From assembly GCF_037038585.1 (NCBI RefSeq), contig NW_027288510.1:3787001-3851000 (forward strand): a stretch of DNA of 64,000 nucleotides, in the 5' to 3' direction. Below the pieces are notes generated by a model, which was not told the DNA's origin, ran no database searches, and saw only the letters and a list, made by a program, of their open reading frames with translations. Shown one piece after another: positions 44,221 through 56,522 of this stretch (position 1 is its first letter; every line of letters starts with the position of its first letter). The stretch comes from Patagioenas fasciata. Its lineage: Eukaryota > Chordata > Aves > Columbiformes > Columbidae. Made by a program: the position numbers and the translations under genes.

Positions 44221-45461
44221 GTGAGCACTGCAGTGAGGGGCTGACTGGTTGGTCTGTATCTCCGGTTTTCTAGATTTTCTGTTCTCAAATAAGGAGGTGT
44301 ACTTAAAATGTAGATTTTGCGGGGGGAGGCGGGTCTGTCCCATTTAAACTGTGTCCTTATGGAGCCCATAAAAAGGTCTCTGACTTCGGTGAAGCAACTC
44401 ATGCAGAACTTCAGCAAATATTTTCCGTTCAGTTATTTAACGTCTGCAGCTGCTCTCTGTGCCTGGAAAACAAATCACATCAAAAACTACAGGGAATAAA
44501 AACTGTCATTCTTTATTTTCAAGGAAGCAGAGAAATCGTAGCCCATTCCCATTAGTGTCTATGAAAGTTCTGTTCGAGACATTGAATTCTCAGTAAGTTC
44601 TGAGCCAGAGAACTAGATTTAATTCAGCATATTATGCCTTTGCATGACTTGCAGGATCATTGCTTTGAAATACGATAGTAGGTTTAAAGAGCATCCTCCT
44701 ATAAGGAATGAAAAGCAACACCTATTTGTATGCAGAATTTCAAAGAGGAAGAACTCTGTGTGTTTGGTTTGTATCCTGACTTGTTATTCCACACAGGGCT
44801 CTGTCCCGGTGTTTCCTTCCATCTTTGTAACAAAGCGTTTGCTTTTGGACCTGATCCTGAGAACAGAGACACGTGGGTAACTTCACTCACGTGCTTGGGC
44901 CCCTGGCGCTGGGCGTTGGGTGTCTGTAGATTTCAGAGCTGTTAGCAGGATGTGTTAACAGTTGCTCGTGATGCCCAGACCCCAAGGGAATCCAGATTGC
45001 CTTCATCTTCTCATCCTCCGTTCTGTTGATTCTACTGGGCTCAAGGAAGCTGTGTTTATAGTTTAAACTTGAATTGTAGCAGAGGAGAGATGACTTTCTA
45101 CCAGAGGGTCAGGTGAGGTAAATCAGCTTCAGCCCATTTTGGTGGTGTAACCTCTGCTTCCATCAGGGCCTGTTGCTGCTGAAGAAACTCCTGGGTGTGT
45201 TTGATGGTGCTGTTTTGCTTTCAGTCACTTGGTCAGCCCAAAACGCTGCAGCGCTGCTTGTTTTCCAGTGCCCTGTGTACACACGCCAGCACGAAACTTG
45301 GAATCTTTCTCTCTCAAAACCGCTCCTGGGTTGCCTGAGGTGACTCTAACACTGTTTTTATTTTGGAAAGAAGATAGTAAGGGAACTTTTTATTTTTCTA
45401 ACTAGCGCAATAGGTTTCTAGACATGGGTTGCAGTCACTTTCTTTTGGTTTTTTTTGCTAC
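44221..45461 (+). other. COLGALT2 intron, no recognised feature
   Basis: Unique sequence; no repeat or exon recognised. The intron between exons 3 and 4 (45,580-46,256) is also plain, ending in the pyrimidine tract before the AA acceptor. Confidence 0.6.
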
Positions 45462-45579
45462 GTCTTACCCAGAAGAATTTGGGCCAAAACATTGGCCAAG
45501 CTCCCGATTCACTCACGTGACGAAACTCCGACCGGCAGCCCTGCGTGCTGCACGAGAGAAGGGGTCAGACCACATCCTG
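45462..45579 (+). pseudogene. COLGALT2: COLGALT2 exon 3, acceptor AG changed to AC
   Basis: The coding match starts at GTCTTACCC (SYPEEFGPKHWPSSRFTHV) and ends DHIL|gtaagt. The two bases before it, after a good T-rich tract, are AC (45,460-45,461) instead of AG. An upstream gcag ending at 45,434 would add 27 nt in frame (HFLLVFFAT), so this lesion might be bypassed. Confidence 0.85.
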
Positions 45580-46256
45580 GTAAGTACAGGGTTTGATTTA
45601 TTAACTGTCCTCAGGCAAAAGCTTTTCAGATGGTCACTCTGATAACTCCGGGGCTGCCAAAAAGTTTCCTGTCCATCTAAAGACAAAGCTCTCTGCAGTG
45701 AGATGCCGTGTATCGTTTCTTGGTCTGATGAGCAAGAGAGTTTGCAGCTGGAGAGAGAAGTCCATGGGTAAACCCAAGGTTTGTTGCCCAGCGGTCAGGA
45801 CTGAACGTAGTCCTGGTGGTGGGTAGGTACCTGCAAGGGGCCCTCAGATGGAAACCCCACCTGTTAGTGATGAAATGTAAGGGAAATAGTTCTACGGAAC
45901 AGTTGTGAACAGATGTGTGGCTTTGGTGACTGCAGCAGCCACTTTTTAAGAGTGATCCTCTTCGCAGAATAAATGCACCCTGAATTTTCAGCAGTGATGT
46001 TTTCCCTCGCAGCTCCGTTGCCCCAGTGTTGGAGGAACATTCCGTGGAGTGCGAGGGAAACTCCGCATCTCTTCCCATCTCATAATGTACCTTTAACAGA
46101 GATGTGTCCTACGGTATCAAAACCAGCAGCTCAGTGCTTTTTGGGTTTTTTTTGACAACCTCATGCCTCTGGCTGCCTTGTTCCCAAGAAAGCATCAGGG
46201 CAAGCCTATCATTTAATCTAATAACAAATTTATTTTTCTCTTCCCCTCTTCTCTAA

Positions 46257-46391
46257 TTTATTGATACAGATAACTCACTGACCAACCCAGAAACCCTGAC
46301 CCTGTTGATAGCAGAAAACAAGACCTTGGTGGCACCAATGCTCGAGTCTCGCTCTCTCTACTCAAATTTCTGGTGTGGCATCACCCCCCAG
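46257..46391 (+). pseudogene. COLGALT2: COLGALT2 exon 4 (DxD exon), acceptor AG changed to AA, GC donor
   Basis: Reads [20 protein letters not shown] and FWCGITPQ. The DxD metal-binding motif (DTD) is intact. The expected acceptor is AA (46,255-46,256) after a fine pyrimidine tract. The codon just before is TAA in frame, so any upstream acceptor keeps a stop. The nearest AG (46,269) skips the DxD and shifts frame. The donor is CAG|gcaagt, a GC site with otherwise perfect consensus. Confidence 0.85.
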
Positions 46392-49300
46392 GCAAGTGAC
46401 CTCCTGAATGCTACTGGGCGACTGTGCAAGCTGTGTTTGCAAAGGCCTCTTGTGTCTGTGAAGTGGTGGGTTGTGGTTTCTGTCCTGTGGGCTTTCCTGT
46501 CTGTTTCTGTAGCGTCCTTTTCTGAAAAGAAGCTGCTGTAGCTCGGTGACGTGCACTCAGCTCAGCTTGCGCCTCTCTGAGTGGCAGCATCCCAAATCTT
46601 GGTGGGTACCTTTGGGAAAGGTCCATACGTTTATAGGAAATCTGGGAATGAGGGCAGAGAGGACACTGCGGTCTATCAATGTTTTTCAGGCTTTGTTTTC
46701 TAACCGAGCTGTAGGTACGAGCAGAGCAACGCGTGTTCTGCATTGGGTGTGCAGGCACGTAGCTGGAACTTGCTGCCTGGTCTGAGATTTCTCGCTTGAA
46801 AAAGCTGAATCTGGAGGAAGCTGAGCTTGTTTAGCCAAAAGTCCTGGGAAATGATACAATCCCACTAACTACATCAAAAATACTGATATACACACCAGAA
46901 TTTATTTGAGGTCACTCCATATGTTTGTTTAATGGCCTTAAATCTCTTGGTACATAATTTTAGACAAGCTTTCCTGTATAGTGATGCTAATCAGAGAGGA
47001 ATTTGCTTTTCTTTCTACAGCTTTCTGTTGTATATAGGTTGTTTTTCTCACACATGAACAAGATTTATGTGTTGGGGCAACATCGTTTGCCTTGTAGAAA
47101 TCAGTTTAGTGCTTCTTTCTCAAATCATAGATGCTGCAGTAAATATTGGTACAAAGATGCTGCCTAGTAGGAGTAACATCATTTTTAGAGCCAGAATGAG
47201 ATTGAGCTATCACTTGACAAGTAGATCCACATCGCTGTGGTCAGTGTGGGTCAGCGGTGATTTTTTGCCTTTTTTCACTCTTTTTCTTTGGAATGTTCTT
47301 GACTGAGCTCTAGATGGGCTTCCTCAGACATTCAGCCTCGTGGGATCGTTTCTGGAAACAAATGGACATCGGTGCAGTGAGCAAGACTGCATCGAGCTGA
47401 TCTAGGCCACAAGGGAAGGGTCATTGAAAGGTCCTTGACCACACAGAATGGGGTAGAAAGTTGATGAGGCAAGAGGAGAATGAGGAGTTGAAGTAGTTTG
47501 TGGTGAGACACGAGAGGTGATGATTGTCTAAGGTAGCAATCAATCATGTATTAGCTAGAGAAATGTAAGCAGCGTGTAATCTAACTATAATTATCCAAGT
47601 ATAAATAATGTAACTACAAAATCAGCAGTTTAAGACTATATAACCTGATCAAACTTTACATTAAACAGCTTCAGTTTATAACTCTCATAGAGTTGTCGGA
47701 GTCCATTCTTCTCCCGCACAGTCTGAGGTGAGGACTGTAATTAATACTCGTTTCTCCAAGCCCACAGGTAAATCTTAATAATGAGATCGGGTTTTTGACC
47801 TGTTTGCTACTCTGCTGCTGGCAGGTGTTCCGTCATCCCTTGGGGATGTTGGAGAGGCTCCATGCTCCAGCCATTTCCTGCCCTCTTGCTTTGCTCCAGA
47901 GAGCTACCCGGTTACTAATTATTGTCATTATTGCTGCAGTGAAATGAAGAACAAACTCCATTTCCCACTTCTGGTGTAAAACATCCTCTGGCAGTCTCCT
48001 TCTGTAGGATTTCTTGAGGAAGGTCTTTGTTTTTAAAGCTCTCGGTGATTATATTTTTTCTTTTACAGAAACCACCGAATCTTTTCTCTTTTGGCCCCCA
48101 CACCATCTTATGACAAGGAGTTCCACAAGTCAGACCAACTAATTGAGTAAAAATAGCAGGAAAAGGTCCTGAACTCGCCAAATTCTTGGGAAGTAAATAC
48201 ACAGATAAGAAAAGGGGTGTGTTTACTTGTTTCAGTTGTTGTTTTAAAATGGAGAAATAAACTTTATAGGAAAGGCATTGTCCTTTAAGTGTTTAAGGTG
48301 AAGTCCTGATGTAAATCAGCAGTTCTCCACAGCCTGGCATGGGGCTCTGCCAGTGTGCGCCAGCCCCAGCCCCGGCCCCTGCTGTTACCTCTCCAGCAGA
48401 AAATCTCCATCATTACCAGGATTACTGAGAAAAGGAGGGGAAAAAAAACCTAGCAGCAAATGCATCTTGCAGGATTTGCTGAAAAAAGCTGCTCAGATGA
48501 AGAGGAAAGTTCCCACTTTTTTTCCTTTTCTCTTAGTTACTGCTGCTTGTTTCTGTGCTCGCAGTCCTGCAGCTTCGTGCTCTCAGCCCTGCTCTCCCTG
48601 GAGACTTGGGGAGGGAGCAGGAACTGGAGAACGCCCTAAAACACAAAGCCAAACCCAGCTGCAGACAGCCTGACATTCAGCTGTCGTGAAGCTGTCCTTA
48701 GGAGAGCACAGCAGTGCTAAGTTGGAGTCTTTCTTGGCTACAGGTGATTTATGAGCCATGAAAAGCCCCACAAGCCCGTAGTGAGCAAGTGGAGGAGGAC
48801 AAAAATGAAGTTTCCAGCATCTTTCACCTGTGGGCATTCTCGGTTGTCTGTTAACGTTGGATGTTTTAACCCTTCCCGCAGCGGGAATGCCGGTGAGGGC
48901 TCTGCCCGCTCTCTGCTCTTCGTGGACATCTGAGACACCCAGGCCTCACAGCGTGGTCAGAAGGTTTCCGAAGGGCAAACCAACAGATGCACAAACAGAC
49001 AAACGCACCACACGGTGCTTCTGCGCAAAGGCAGGGTAAAGTGGTTCTGCAGTGATTTGCTCGGCTGTTGCTAGGATGCTCTTGGAAAATATAAATCAAA
49101 AGTAACTTCAACTGATTTTAGTGACTCACCGTTTCTGTAAAGACCAGAATCCACTACGGACCCAACCGTCAGCCATGTTCAGATGTCTAATTGGTGCATT
49201 AGACCTTTCTTTCAGGGGGAATTCAGTGTATTGATTTCCAAATCTGATAGCTTTAGACATATGGCACCTGCAGATCCAGCTGTGAGCTGCACAAGGCGGG

Positions 49301-49784
49301 TGTCGCACCCTCAGTGCCGAAAGGTTGGCAAAGCTCTTTAGGTCATGGCCAGAAATAATTTGCAGGTCCTATTCGGTGAGACACTGAATGTCCTTTGTGC
49401 TTGTTGAACACAGAGGATGCCACAGATGCTCAGCAGCTTCCAGGGTCAGAGCTGAGAGTCTATGTGCAAAAAAAAGGTTTCCAGAGAGCCAGGGGAAAAA
49501 AATCCGAGATTTGAAGCTCTGTTGCAAGGGAATTTTGTAGCAGAAAGGCTTGAATTTCCATTAGCTGCTGAAAAGCAGAGAGAAGGTCATATTTTAACCT
49601 TTTTGGTTGAAGATTGTTTCTGAATACTTGACTGAGCCCTTTTCAAAATGGGGACACTTCAAAATCTGAGAACTGAGCACTGATCCGTCTCTGCTGAGCG
49701 GGACTAAGGGCAGGAGCTTTTGCTGGGGAGCAGCTGTGAAACTGAAGTCTTCTGTCACATCCAGCCCCCTGCTTCTGTTTGCAG
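46392..49784 (+). other. COLGALT2 intron with GC donor, no repeat recognised
   Basis: Begins GCAAGT and ends TTTGCAG. AT-rich around 46,850-47,700. No family recognised. Confidence 0.6.
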
Positions 49785-49989
49785 GGCTATTACAAAAGGA
49801 CCCTGGATTACCCCCCGATCCGGGAATGGAAGAGGACAGGCTGGTTTGCTGTCCCCATGATTCATTCCACCTTCCTCATCGACTTGAGGAAAGAAACCTC
49901 CACCAAGCTGATGTTCTACCCCCCGCATCAGGACTACACCTGGAGCTTTGACGATATCATGGTCTTTGCCTTCTCCAGTCGCCAGGCAG
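49785..49989 (+). pseudogene. COLGALT2: COLGALT2 exon 5
   Basis: Acceptor ttgcag, donor GCAG|gtgtgt. It encodes [20 protein letters not shown], then [15 protein letters not shown] and [20 protein letters not shown]. Intact frame; a usually conserved Cys is Trp (GWFAVPM). Confidence 0.92.
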
Positions 49990-52900
49990 GTGTGTCTGGA
50001 GACTTTGCTGGGCAGGATTCACTCGTAGACATGCAGATCTTTACTTTGGAGTTCACAGACCAAAAGCCAATTTTTTGGCTTCAGTGGTGAGTTAAGACCC
50101 TGTTCCCTTTTCTCTTTTGGATCTGGTCAGGGACAACCAGCAGCAAGTGAGTGGCAGTGCAGTTTTGAATCACAGATAGCTTCAAAAGACATGGGAACTA
50201 TTCTAGGGACGAAGGCAATGTTTCAGAGACCAAATTAGTGGCATCTACCTTTGTTTTTTGTCACAGTGAGATGATAGCGAGCACAAGTGAATGCTGTGAG
50301 AGTGGAAGGCACTCTGTAGTTGTCTAAATTCACCACTTCCAGGAGACTCCATGAGGAAGGGGGGAGGACAAGAGACACTTTTTAGACGTTGCAGTGTTTG
50401 TGCAAAATAAAACCCAAGTTGCTTGCCTGCAGTGCTTGATGAAGCTTTGCTTTGTGGCAGCTCAGCAGGAATTGTCTGAGAGTTAAGAGGTTTTTCTTTT
50501 GTTGGTTCTGTTTGCTTTAAGCAAAATCAGTGCAGATTTCAGGGAGTGATGTGGGGGCTGTGGGCCGTGCTCAGAGGAAATTTCTTGCTGGCGTGAGAGC
50601 AGTAAAATCTCCACAGAACTGACGCCTCACTGGGACTTTGGGAGAATGAGTCAAGAACCAGTCCTTGAGATGTTTGGGGCTCCAGCTGGTACTGGGACCA
50701 GTTTCTGCCAGACATTGGGAGGATTTCAGTTAGATCTGAAACTCAGGAGTCCTTTCGGGCCAAGGCACCACCTCAGTGTCTTCTTCTACCTGGAACGGCT
50801 GTTGGTGCGTGCAGAGCTCCGTGTGTCTTGGGGGATTCGCTGCCTCTTAGTGCACGATAGCACTGCTACAGCTGCTTGTTCTTCTGCTGAGGATGGTCAG
50901 TCCTGTTCATTTTTGGATCTGGTGGGTATTCTGTCTCTAGCGAAGTCCTGGCTGGCAGAACTGTGTCACATCTATGAAAGGAGCTCCTGGGAAGGGTATG
51001 TTTTTAATGACCATCTGTATTGTTCTTTGCCCTCCTGTGTTGAAAAGGGCAAAGTTTGGAGCCTTATAAAGGAAAAAATGACTGATGAAACCTCAGCGGC
51101 ACTGATGAAACGCGCTTCTGTTCAGAGCTTCACAACTGGCTTGCTGGCTTACTGGGGTGAATTACTTGGGGAAAGTCGGGTTTTGGGTCTGCTGAGTGAT
51201 GTGCAGCTGGTGTTATCTGTCCTCTCCTTGTAAAAAGTTAAGGTGAGAAGGAGGGGCTGTTCTTGGGGTGCAGACAAGTAGAGGGAAAGTGAAGAAGTGT
51301 GGCTTGTCAACAGTGGCTTCTAGAGAAGAGCCAGGCTGAGCAATCTGCCTTTCCCACCACTTACAGAGCAGTGCAGCGACTGTTGGCAGCTTTCTTTTGA
51401 GTGATCCTCTTGTTGCAAACAGCGCGGCGAAAGACAGTGTTCTTGGCATGATAAGCAGGGCTTTTTAAAACTCAGCTTCCAGGGGATGTGGAGCATGGAT
51501 GAGTGGGAGAGGAGACGCAACAAGAGCTGAAATTGAGCCCTTGGGAGGCAGAGGAAGATGGGAGTTTGCAGGGCACTTTTGGGGCCCTGACCTTTTGAGT
51601 CAGGACGTGGGTTTGTTGGCTCCAAAAGAGAACAGAGGTTTAGGTCCAGTGAGCAAAGCAGGTTCCCTCAAATCTACCTGCCCCTTGTTCCCTCTGACAG
51701 CATCCAATTAGTCTGGGGACTGCATTGCATCAGCTCCAGCTGCTTCAGAAATATTTCAGGGATTCAAACCCATCATTTTTTCCTTCCATCCTAGAACACT
51801 TCAGCTTTTTCCAGAGCTGACCTCGGCCGTCTGGCCCGCTGATCTTCTCAGATTGTTGGCTTGTGTCCTGGGCTGAGTTTTGTCACCCAGGACAAAAGGA
51901 TGACATCCAAGTTCAGAAATGTGAAAAATGTATGGACTTTGAGGCATACTTCTCTTCAGAGTAATTCCACTTATTTCCCTGAAACCATAAACGATGTTGG
52001 CTTTTGTCTGGGCCAAGTACTGCGCTTAACGCCTCAGGTCAACCCATTGATTTTTCCAGCAGTGAATCTTCTGCTCGAAGCAGGTGGTTTGTGATGCTCC
52101 ACAGAGACCATCCCACCCGTCCCACTTCTGCCGAGAGGGCGTGGGCTGCGGAGCACAGAACAAAACCCAGCGCAGGTGTTTTATTGAGGAGGTGGTCTCC
52201 GTAGAGCCCTTTGCACTGCAAGATGATGTTGAGCTGGCCAGAGCTTCTGAGCTTCCTTCAGCCTGAGGCTCTGAGACCTCAGGCCAACCAGGAATGTCCA
52301 GTCGCAGGGATGTGGGGGAAATTTAGGTTGCCAAAATATGACTGTGGATTTATTTAAGGCATATGACTGTGAACCCTGCTCACTGCCTTACAAAGGCTAA
52401 TAGTAACACCAGTATCTCTAGCCTTCTGTCCTTTGTAGCAAACTTTTATTTTATTATAAAAACAGAGCCGGAGAGTGAGTCCCCCTCCCCGTTTTAAGGT
52501 AGATTTACCATTTTGAAGTAACTTTTATCCCAGAAGAAACAGAAATACTGGTGTGAATCTATGCAGATTAACTGTGTTTAAGCCAGCGGAAGATAAAAAC
52601 GGAGATCAGTGAGCCAGATAAGATTAGTTGATTAGATCAGTGCCAAATCCATTAATATTAGCAGGTAGTATTTTTTATTTTGCCATTTACCTAAATTGCA
52701 GCTGACAGCTGAATGTGTTTTGGCAGTAGTGTAGCCAGCAGTTTCCTCGCAGAACTTAAAACAGTAGAAACACCGGGGTCAGTAGTGCAGATAATTCTGC
52801 CTTGCTAAAAATACCAGGGATTTAGGAGGATTAATACATGAAAGCACCAACTCTCACCAGGTGGTGTCTGCTTTTCATTTATTTCCTAGAGGGACAAGGG

Positions 52901-53858
52901 TGATTCTGCTTGTTTAATTAAAAAAAAAAAAGAAAAGTTATAGCCGATAATGAGCAAACTCTTGGTGAGTCTGGGGGGAACAGCATCTTACTGATCACAG
53001 GTTGCGACATTCCCAGCAGCGTGTGGGTCTCTCCCTTGCAAATGGATCTGCTCAGAAGGGAAGCTTTGCATCTTCTTCTTGTTCCATGCCTTCAGATTCA
53101 GCTCCTTGAACAAGCAGTTACAAAAGCTTTTGAGCAGAAGGAAGTTACGGTATCACCTATTTTTGGAAGCATCTCTTTCTCCCTGCTGCTCTCTCTCTCT
53201 AGGATTTGGTTGATTTGGATGGTGCAGACCTGCTCCTGCTTTTGGCTCTGTGAAGGGATTGCACCAGGTCTGAGCGGTGCAGGTGGGGTTTGGGGAATAC
53301 AGGGGTTTCTGGGGTGCTCCCCAGTTCTCCCAGCAGATCCGCTGTGTGCATCGAACATCGCTTTGCCAAAGGCCGGTTCTGCCCTCTGCTGAGAGATTGT
53401 TTTCATAGCATGAAGGCAAAGGCCAAAAGAGACCCTTTCTCTGGGCTAAGAGGGAGTTTCCAGTCTCTCCTAAGAGAAAACTGATGGCAATTAAAAATAC
53501 CTTCGGTTATGGAGCAACTGGAAATTGTTTTCAGAAGAGAGACCACGTGCTGCCAGCCAAATGATACAGAAAATGTCACTATGAATTTCATAGACTCATT
53601 TTGCTTGGAAAAGACCAAGATCATCGAGTCCAACCGTTAACCCACCCCTGGCACTAACTCATGTCCCTGAGAACCTCATCTCCACATTTGTTCAAGCCTT
53701 CCAGGGATTTAAGTTAAACCCCTTCATTTGCTTTTGAAGCAGAACTTTTTGGGACTGGGCTCCTGGCAACGAATTTGATTGTGGGTACATAGCAACAGAG
53801 CAGCGAACTCCTTTTAAGAGACCTGACTCTATTTTCTGTTTTTTTCTGTGATCCCCAG
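49990..53858 (+). other. COLGALT2 intron with one CR1 scrap
   Basis: Carries a CR1 fragment at 53,588-53,710 and an A-run at 52,921-52,931. A 195-codon + strand ORF (50,646-51,233) resembles nothing known and is probably chance. Confidence 0.6.
53588..53710 (-). repeat. CR1 LINE fragment, reverse orientation
   Basis: CATAGACTCATTTTGCTTGG, then ATCATCGAGTCCAACCGTTA and CCCTGAGAACCTCATCTCCA. Confidence 0.82.
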
Positions 53859-53978
53859 GTATACAGATGTTCATCTGCAACCGTGAACACTATGGTTTCC
53901 TTCCCATGCCCCTGAAATCGCACCAGACGCTGCAAGAAGAAACCGAGAACTTTGTGCACACCCTCATTGAGGCAATGA
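53859..53978 (+). pseudogene. COLGALT2: COLGALT2 exon 6
   Basis: Acceptor ccccag, donor ATGA|gtaagt. It encodes IQMFICNREHYGFLPMPLKS and FVHTLIEAM in an open frame. Confidence 0.92.
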
Positions 53979-54429
53979 GTAAGTTACTGTGCCTCGCTGT
54001 GATGGACACCCCCAAGTTAAGGTTTGGAGAGCTCTCTTACCCCTGGGAATCTGCCTCCTGATCCGACTGTTCTCATCCTGGTTTGACATGCAGTTTCCCA
54101 TTTTTCCACTGTTTTTCTACCTAGAGATGCAATCGCTTCACGGTCAGGTCAGCTCCGTTGACAAAACTCCTTAACTTCCCCATATCGAATGCAAAAATGC
54201 TTCTTTAACGTGGCAAGGATGCTGCAGAACCTCGTGTCTCTCCTGAGCTATGTCTGGCAGATGGCTGCTGGCTTCTGTTCTGTGACATGGACGCTTTGTG
54301 CTACACCCACTCCTGCCTGACTTCATCAGCCAGGTCCCTGGGGCTTTAGGTCCAGAGATGCAAACACACACACACACACGTTATTGTTAGTGCATGAAGG
54401 TGATGCTTGGCATCTCTCCTCTCTTCCAG
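53979..54429 (+). other. COLGALT2 intron with short CA repeat
   Basis: A short (CA)n run lies at about 54,363-54,379, 50 bp before exon 7. Nothing else seen. Confidence 0.65.
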
Positions 54430-54506
54430 TTGATCGTCCTCCCGTTGAACCCTCACAGTTTGTCTCTGTTCCGCCAAAGAACCCTGACAAGATGGGATTT
54501 GATGAA
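54430..54506 (+). pseudogene. COLGALT2: COLGALT2 exon 7
   Basis: Acceptor ttccag, donor GATGAA|gtaagg. It encodes DRPPVEPSQFVSVPPKNPDK and MGFDE. Intact. Confidence 0.92.
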
Positions 54507-56415
54507 GTAAGGAACTTATTTTGCTGCCATTGTCTTGTCTTCCTGTTTCTCACCTAATGGAGCTGGGATCTCCCTGTAACTGACCTTCCAGCCGTTTCCC
54601 ATTCCCATCTCTTCATACGTTTGAGCTCTTTCCCAGTCACTCGTCTGTTGGATTTCAGCTTTTTGCCAGGAGCAAACAGCCATCCTTACGTGGGGAGAAC
54701 TTCTGAGGTCAGGGAAGCAGAAGGGAAAGGGCTCAGGGAGCATTCTTGCCCTCTGGCATTTGCTGGGGAGAAATGAGGCCACTCAGGTCTGTGGGCATTT
54801 CATACCTGCTACAAAACCCCCGATTAAGGTTGGTGTGCCAGGGCAGTGCTCAGCAGATCTGTGGGCTTCCTGCATTGATGGTACGGATGTTTTAATCCAG
54901 CCAGGAAGAGATGGCAGAAGTGAGAGTGAAAAACACATCATTAAACTCCCCCGATTCTTGTGCCATTTCCTCTACATCTGACTCTGTGGGGCAGCTCAGC
55001 CATCCTTCCATTCTGCAGCAAGAACTGGTCGTTCGGGAAACCTCTCCTGTGTTCCAGTGAGAGACAGGAATGATTTTCTCCCCTGAGAGAGGCACTGGGG
55101 AGCCTGGAGAAGATGGGGGAGGCTCTCAGCCAAGTTCTGTTCAAGATGGGGACGTCTAGGAGGGCCGGAAACCATGTGTGCTCCCCCCTTACTGGGGCAG
55201 CTCTCCTCCTGCCCTGCTCGGTCACCACATTTTTCTGCTATGGCCTTTAAAAGTGCATTAGAAAGGTGGTTCCTGACAGTGGTCCTGCCCCAAAACCCCG
55301 CAGAAATCCCTCTCCGCCCTGTTCTCCATGTTATGGAGGGTGCAGGCATTGAGGGGAAAGGCTGGAGAGGGATCTGCTGTGCTTTAATTAACCAGGAGTT
55401 GTGTTTTTGTGCAGCTGCCAGGGTGGCAGTTGTGCAGACCAGAGAAGCCTTTGTTTTCTTGGCTTATTCTGTTACATCTGTTTATACGACACGTGAATTC
55501 CAAACACGATTTGTTGGAGCGTCTGTGTTAGGGCGCAGCTGTTGTAGGTTTTTTGCCGTGTTGTCCTTTGTGGCTGCGCTCTATTTATCCAATTTATTAT
55601 TTTTGCATTTGTGCTGACCTAGAACTGGATCCGCTTCTTACTGGCTCGAGGTTTTTGCTCCACAGGCTACAAAGCTGCACTTGTCTGCCTGGGACTGAAA
55701 AACATCCCAGCCCCTCTGCAGTTTACCTGCAAATGAGGGGTTTGGTCCTCTGCCCCCCACCAAAAAGTCTGTCTGCTTAGGCTTGGGCAGAGCCTGGCGC
55801 AGACATCTCTGGGTGTGATCTGGGCTCTGTGCTGGGCTTTCTGCTCTGGCAGGGGAAGCAGCAGATTTGTTTTTTTGTGAAAATTCTGTGATTTTTTGGT
55901 GAAAATTCTGTGATTTTTTTTGTGAAAATTCTGTGAATTTTCAGTGCCTGAAGTAATTTACAAAACTTCTCTTTGCTGTGTTCTTGTGCTAGGGTGGTGA
56001 CCCCACAGATAATCCTAAATACAGGTAGTGGTGGCATTGTGGAGAAACATGTGGGCCGATGTTCCTCTGGGACTGGAGCTGGACATTTGACTCTGTGTTT
56101 AATATAAATCAAAACATCTTATATCTTTGGAAATTATAGACTTGGCTGTAACTGGTCTGCTCTCACCTTTATTCATCCTTGATGAGCAGCTTCTCCTTGT
56201 GACATAAAACGTCCTTAAAAAGTAGTTGTTAGACAAAGAATGAACCTCTAACCTTCCAACTCAAAACCAACCCCAACTTTCTGACAAATTCTACGCAACC
56301 TGGGATAAAATCACAGCTGGTATTTTAAGATCTGCTACTGAAGAAGGGTAGGCGAGAAGTCACTTCTCCTCCTCGCTCCCAGGCTGTGAGCTTGATGTCT
56401 CTCTCTTCAACCCAG
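54507..56415 (+). other. COLGALT2 intron with a three-copy short tandem repeat
   Basis: Three copies of TGTGAAAATTCTGTGA-type units, spacing about 26-29 bp, lie at 55,870-55,940. The rest is unique. Confidence 0.65.
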
Positions 56416-56522
56416 ATTTTCATGATCAACCTGAAGCGCCGGAAGGACAGGCGGGATCGGGTGCTGCGGACTCTCTATGAGCAGGAGATTGCAGTCAAGA
56501 TAGCAGAGGCCGTGGATGGGAA
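56416..56522 (+). pseudogene. COLGALT2: COLGALT2 exon 8
   Basis: Acceptor acccag, donor GGGAA|gtgagt. It encodes [20 protein letters not shown] and EAVDG, the start of the second GT25 domain. Intact. Confidence 0.93.

Noticed and set aside
50646..51233. 195-codon ORF in a COLGALT2 intron
   Set aside because: No family resemblance and no splice context for an exon.
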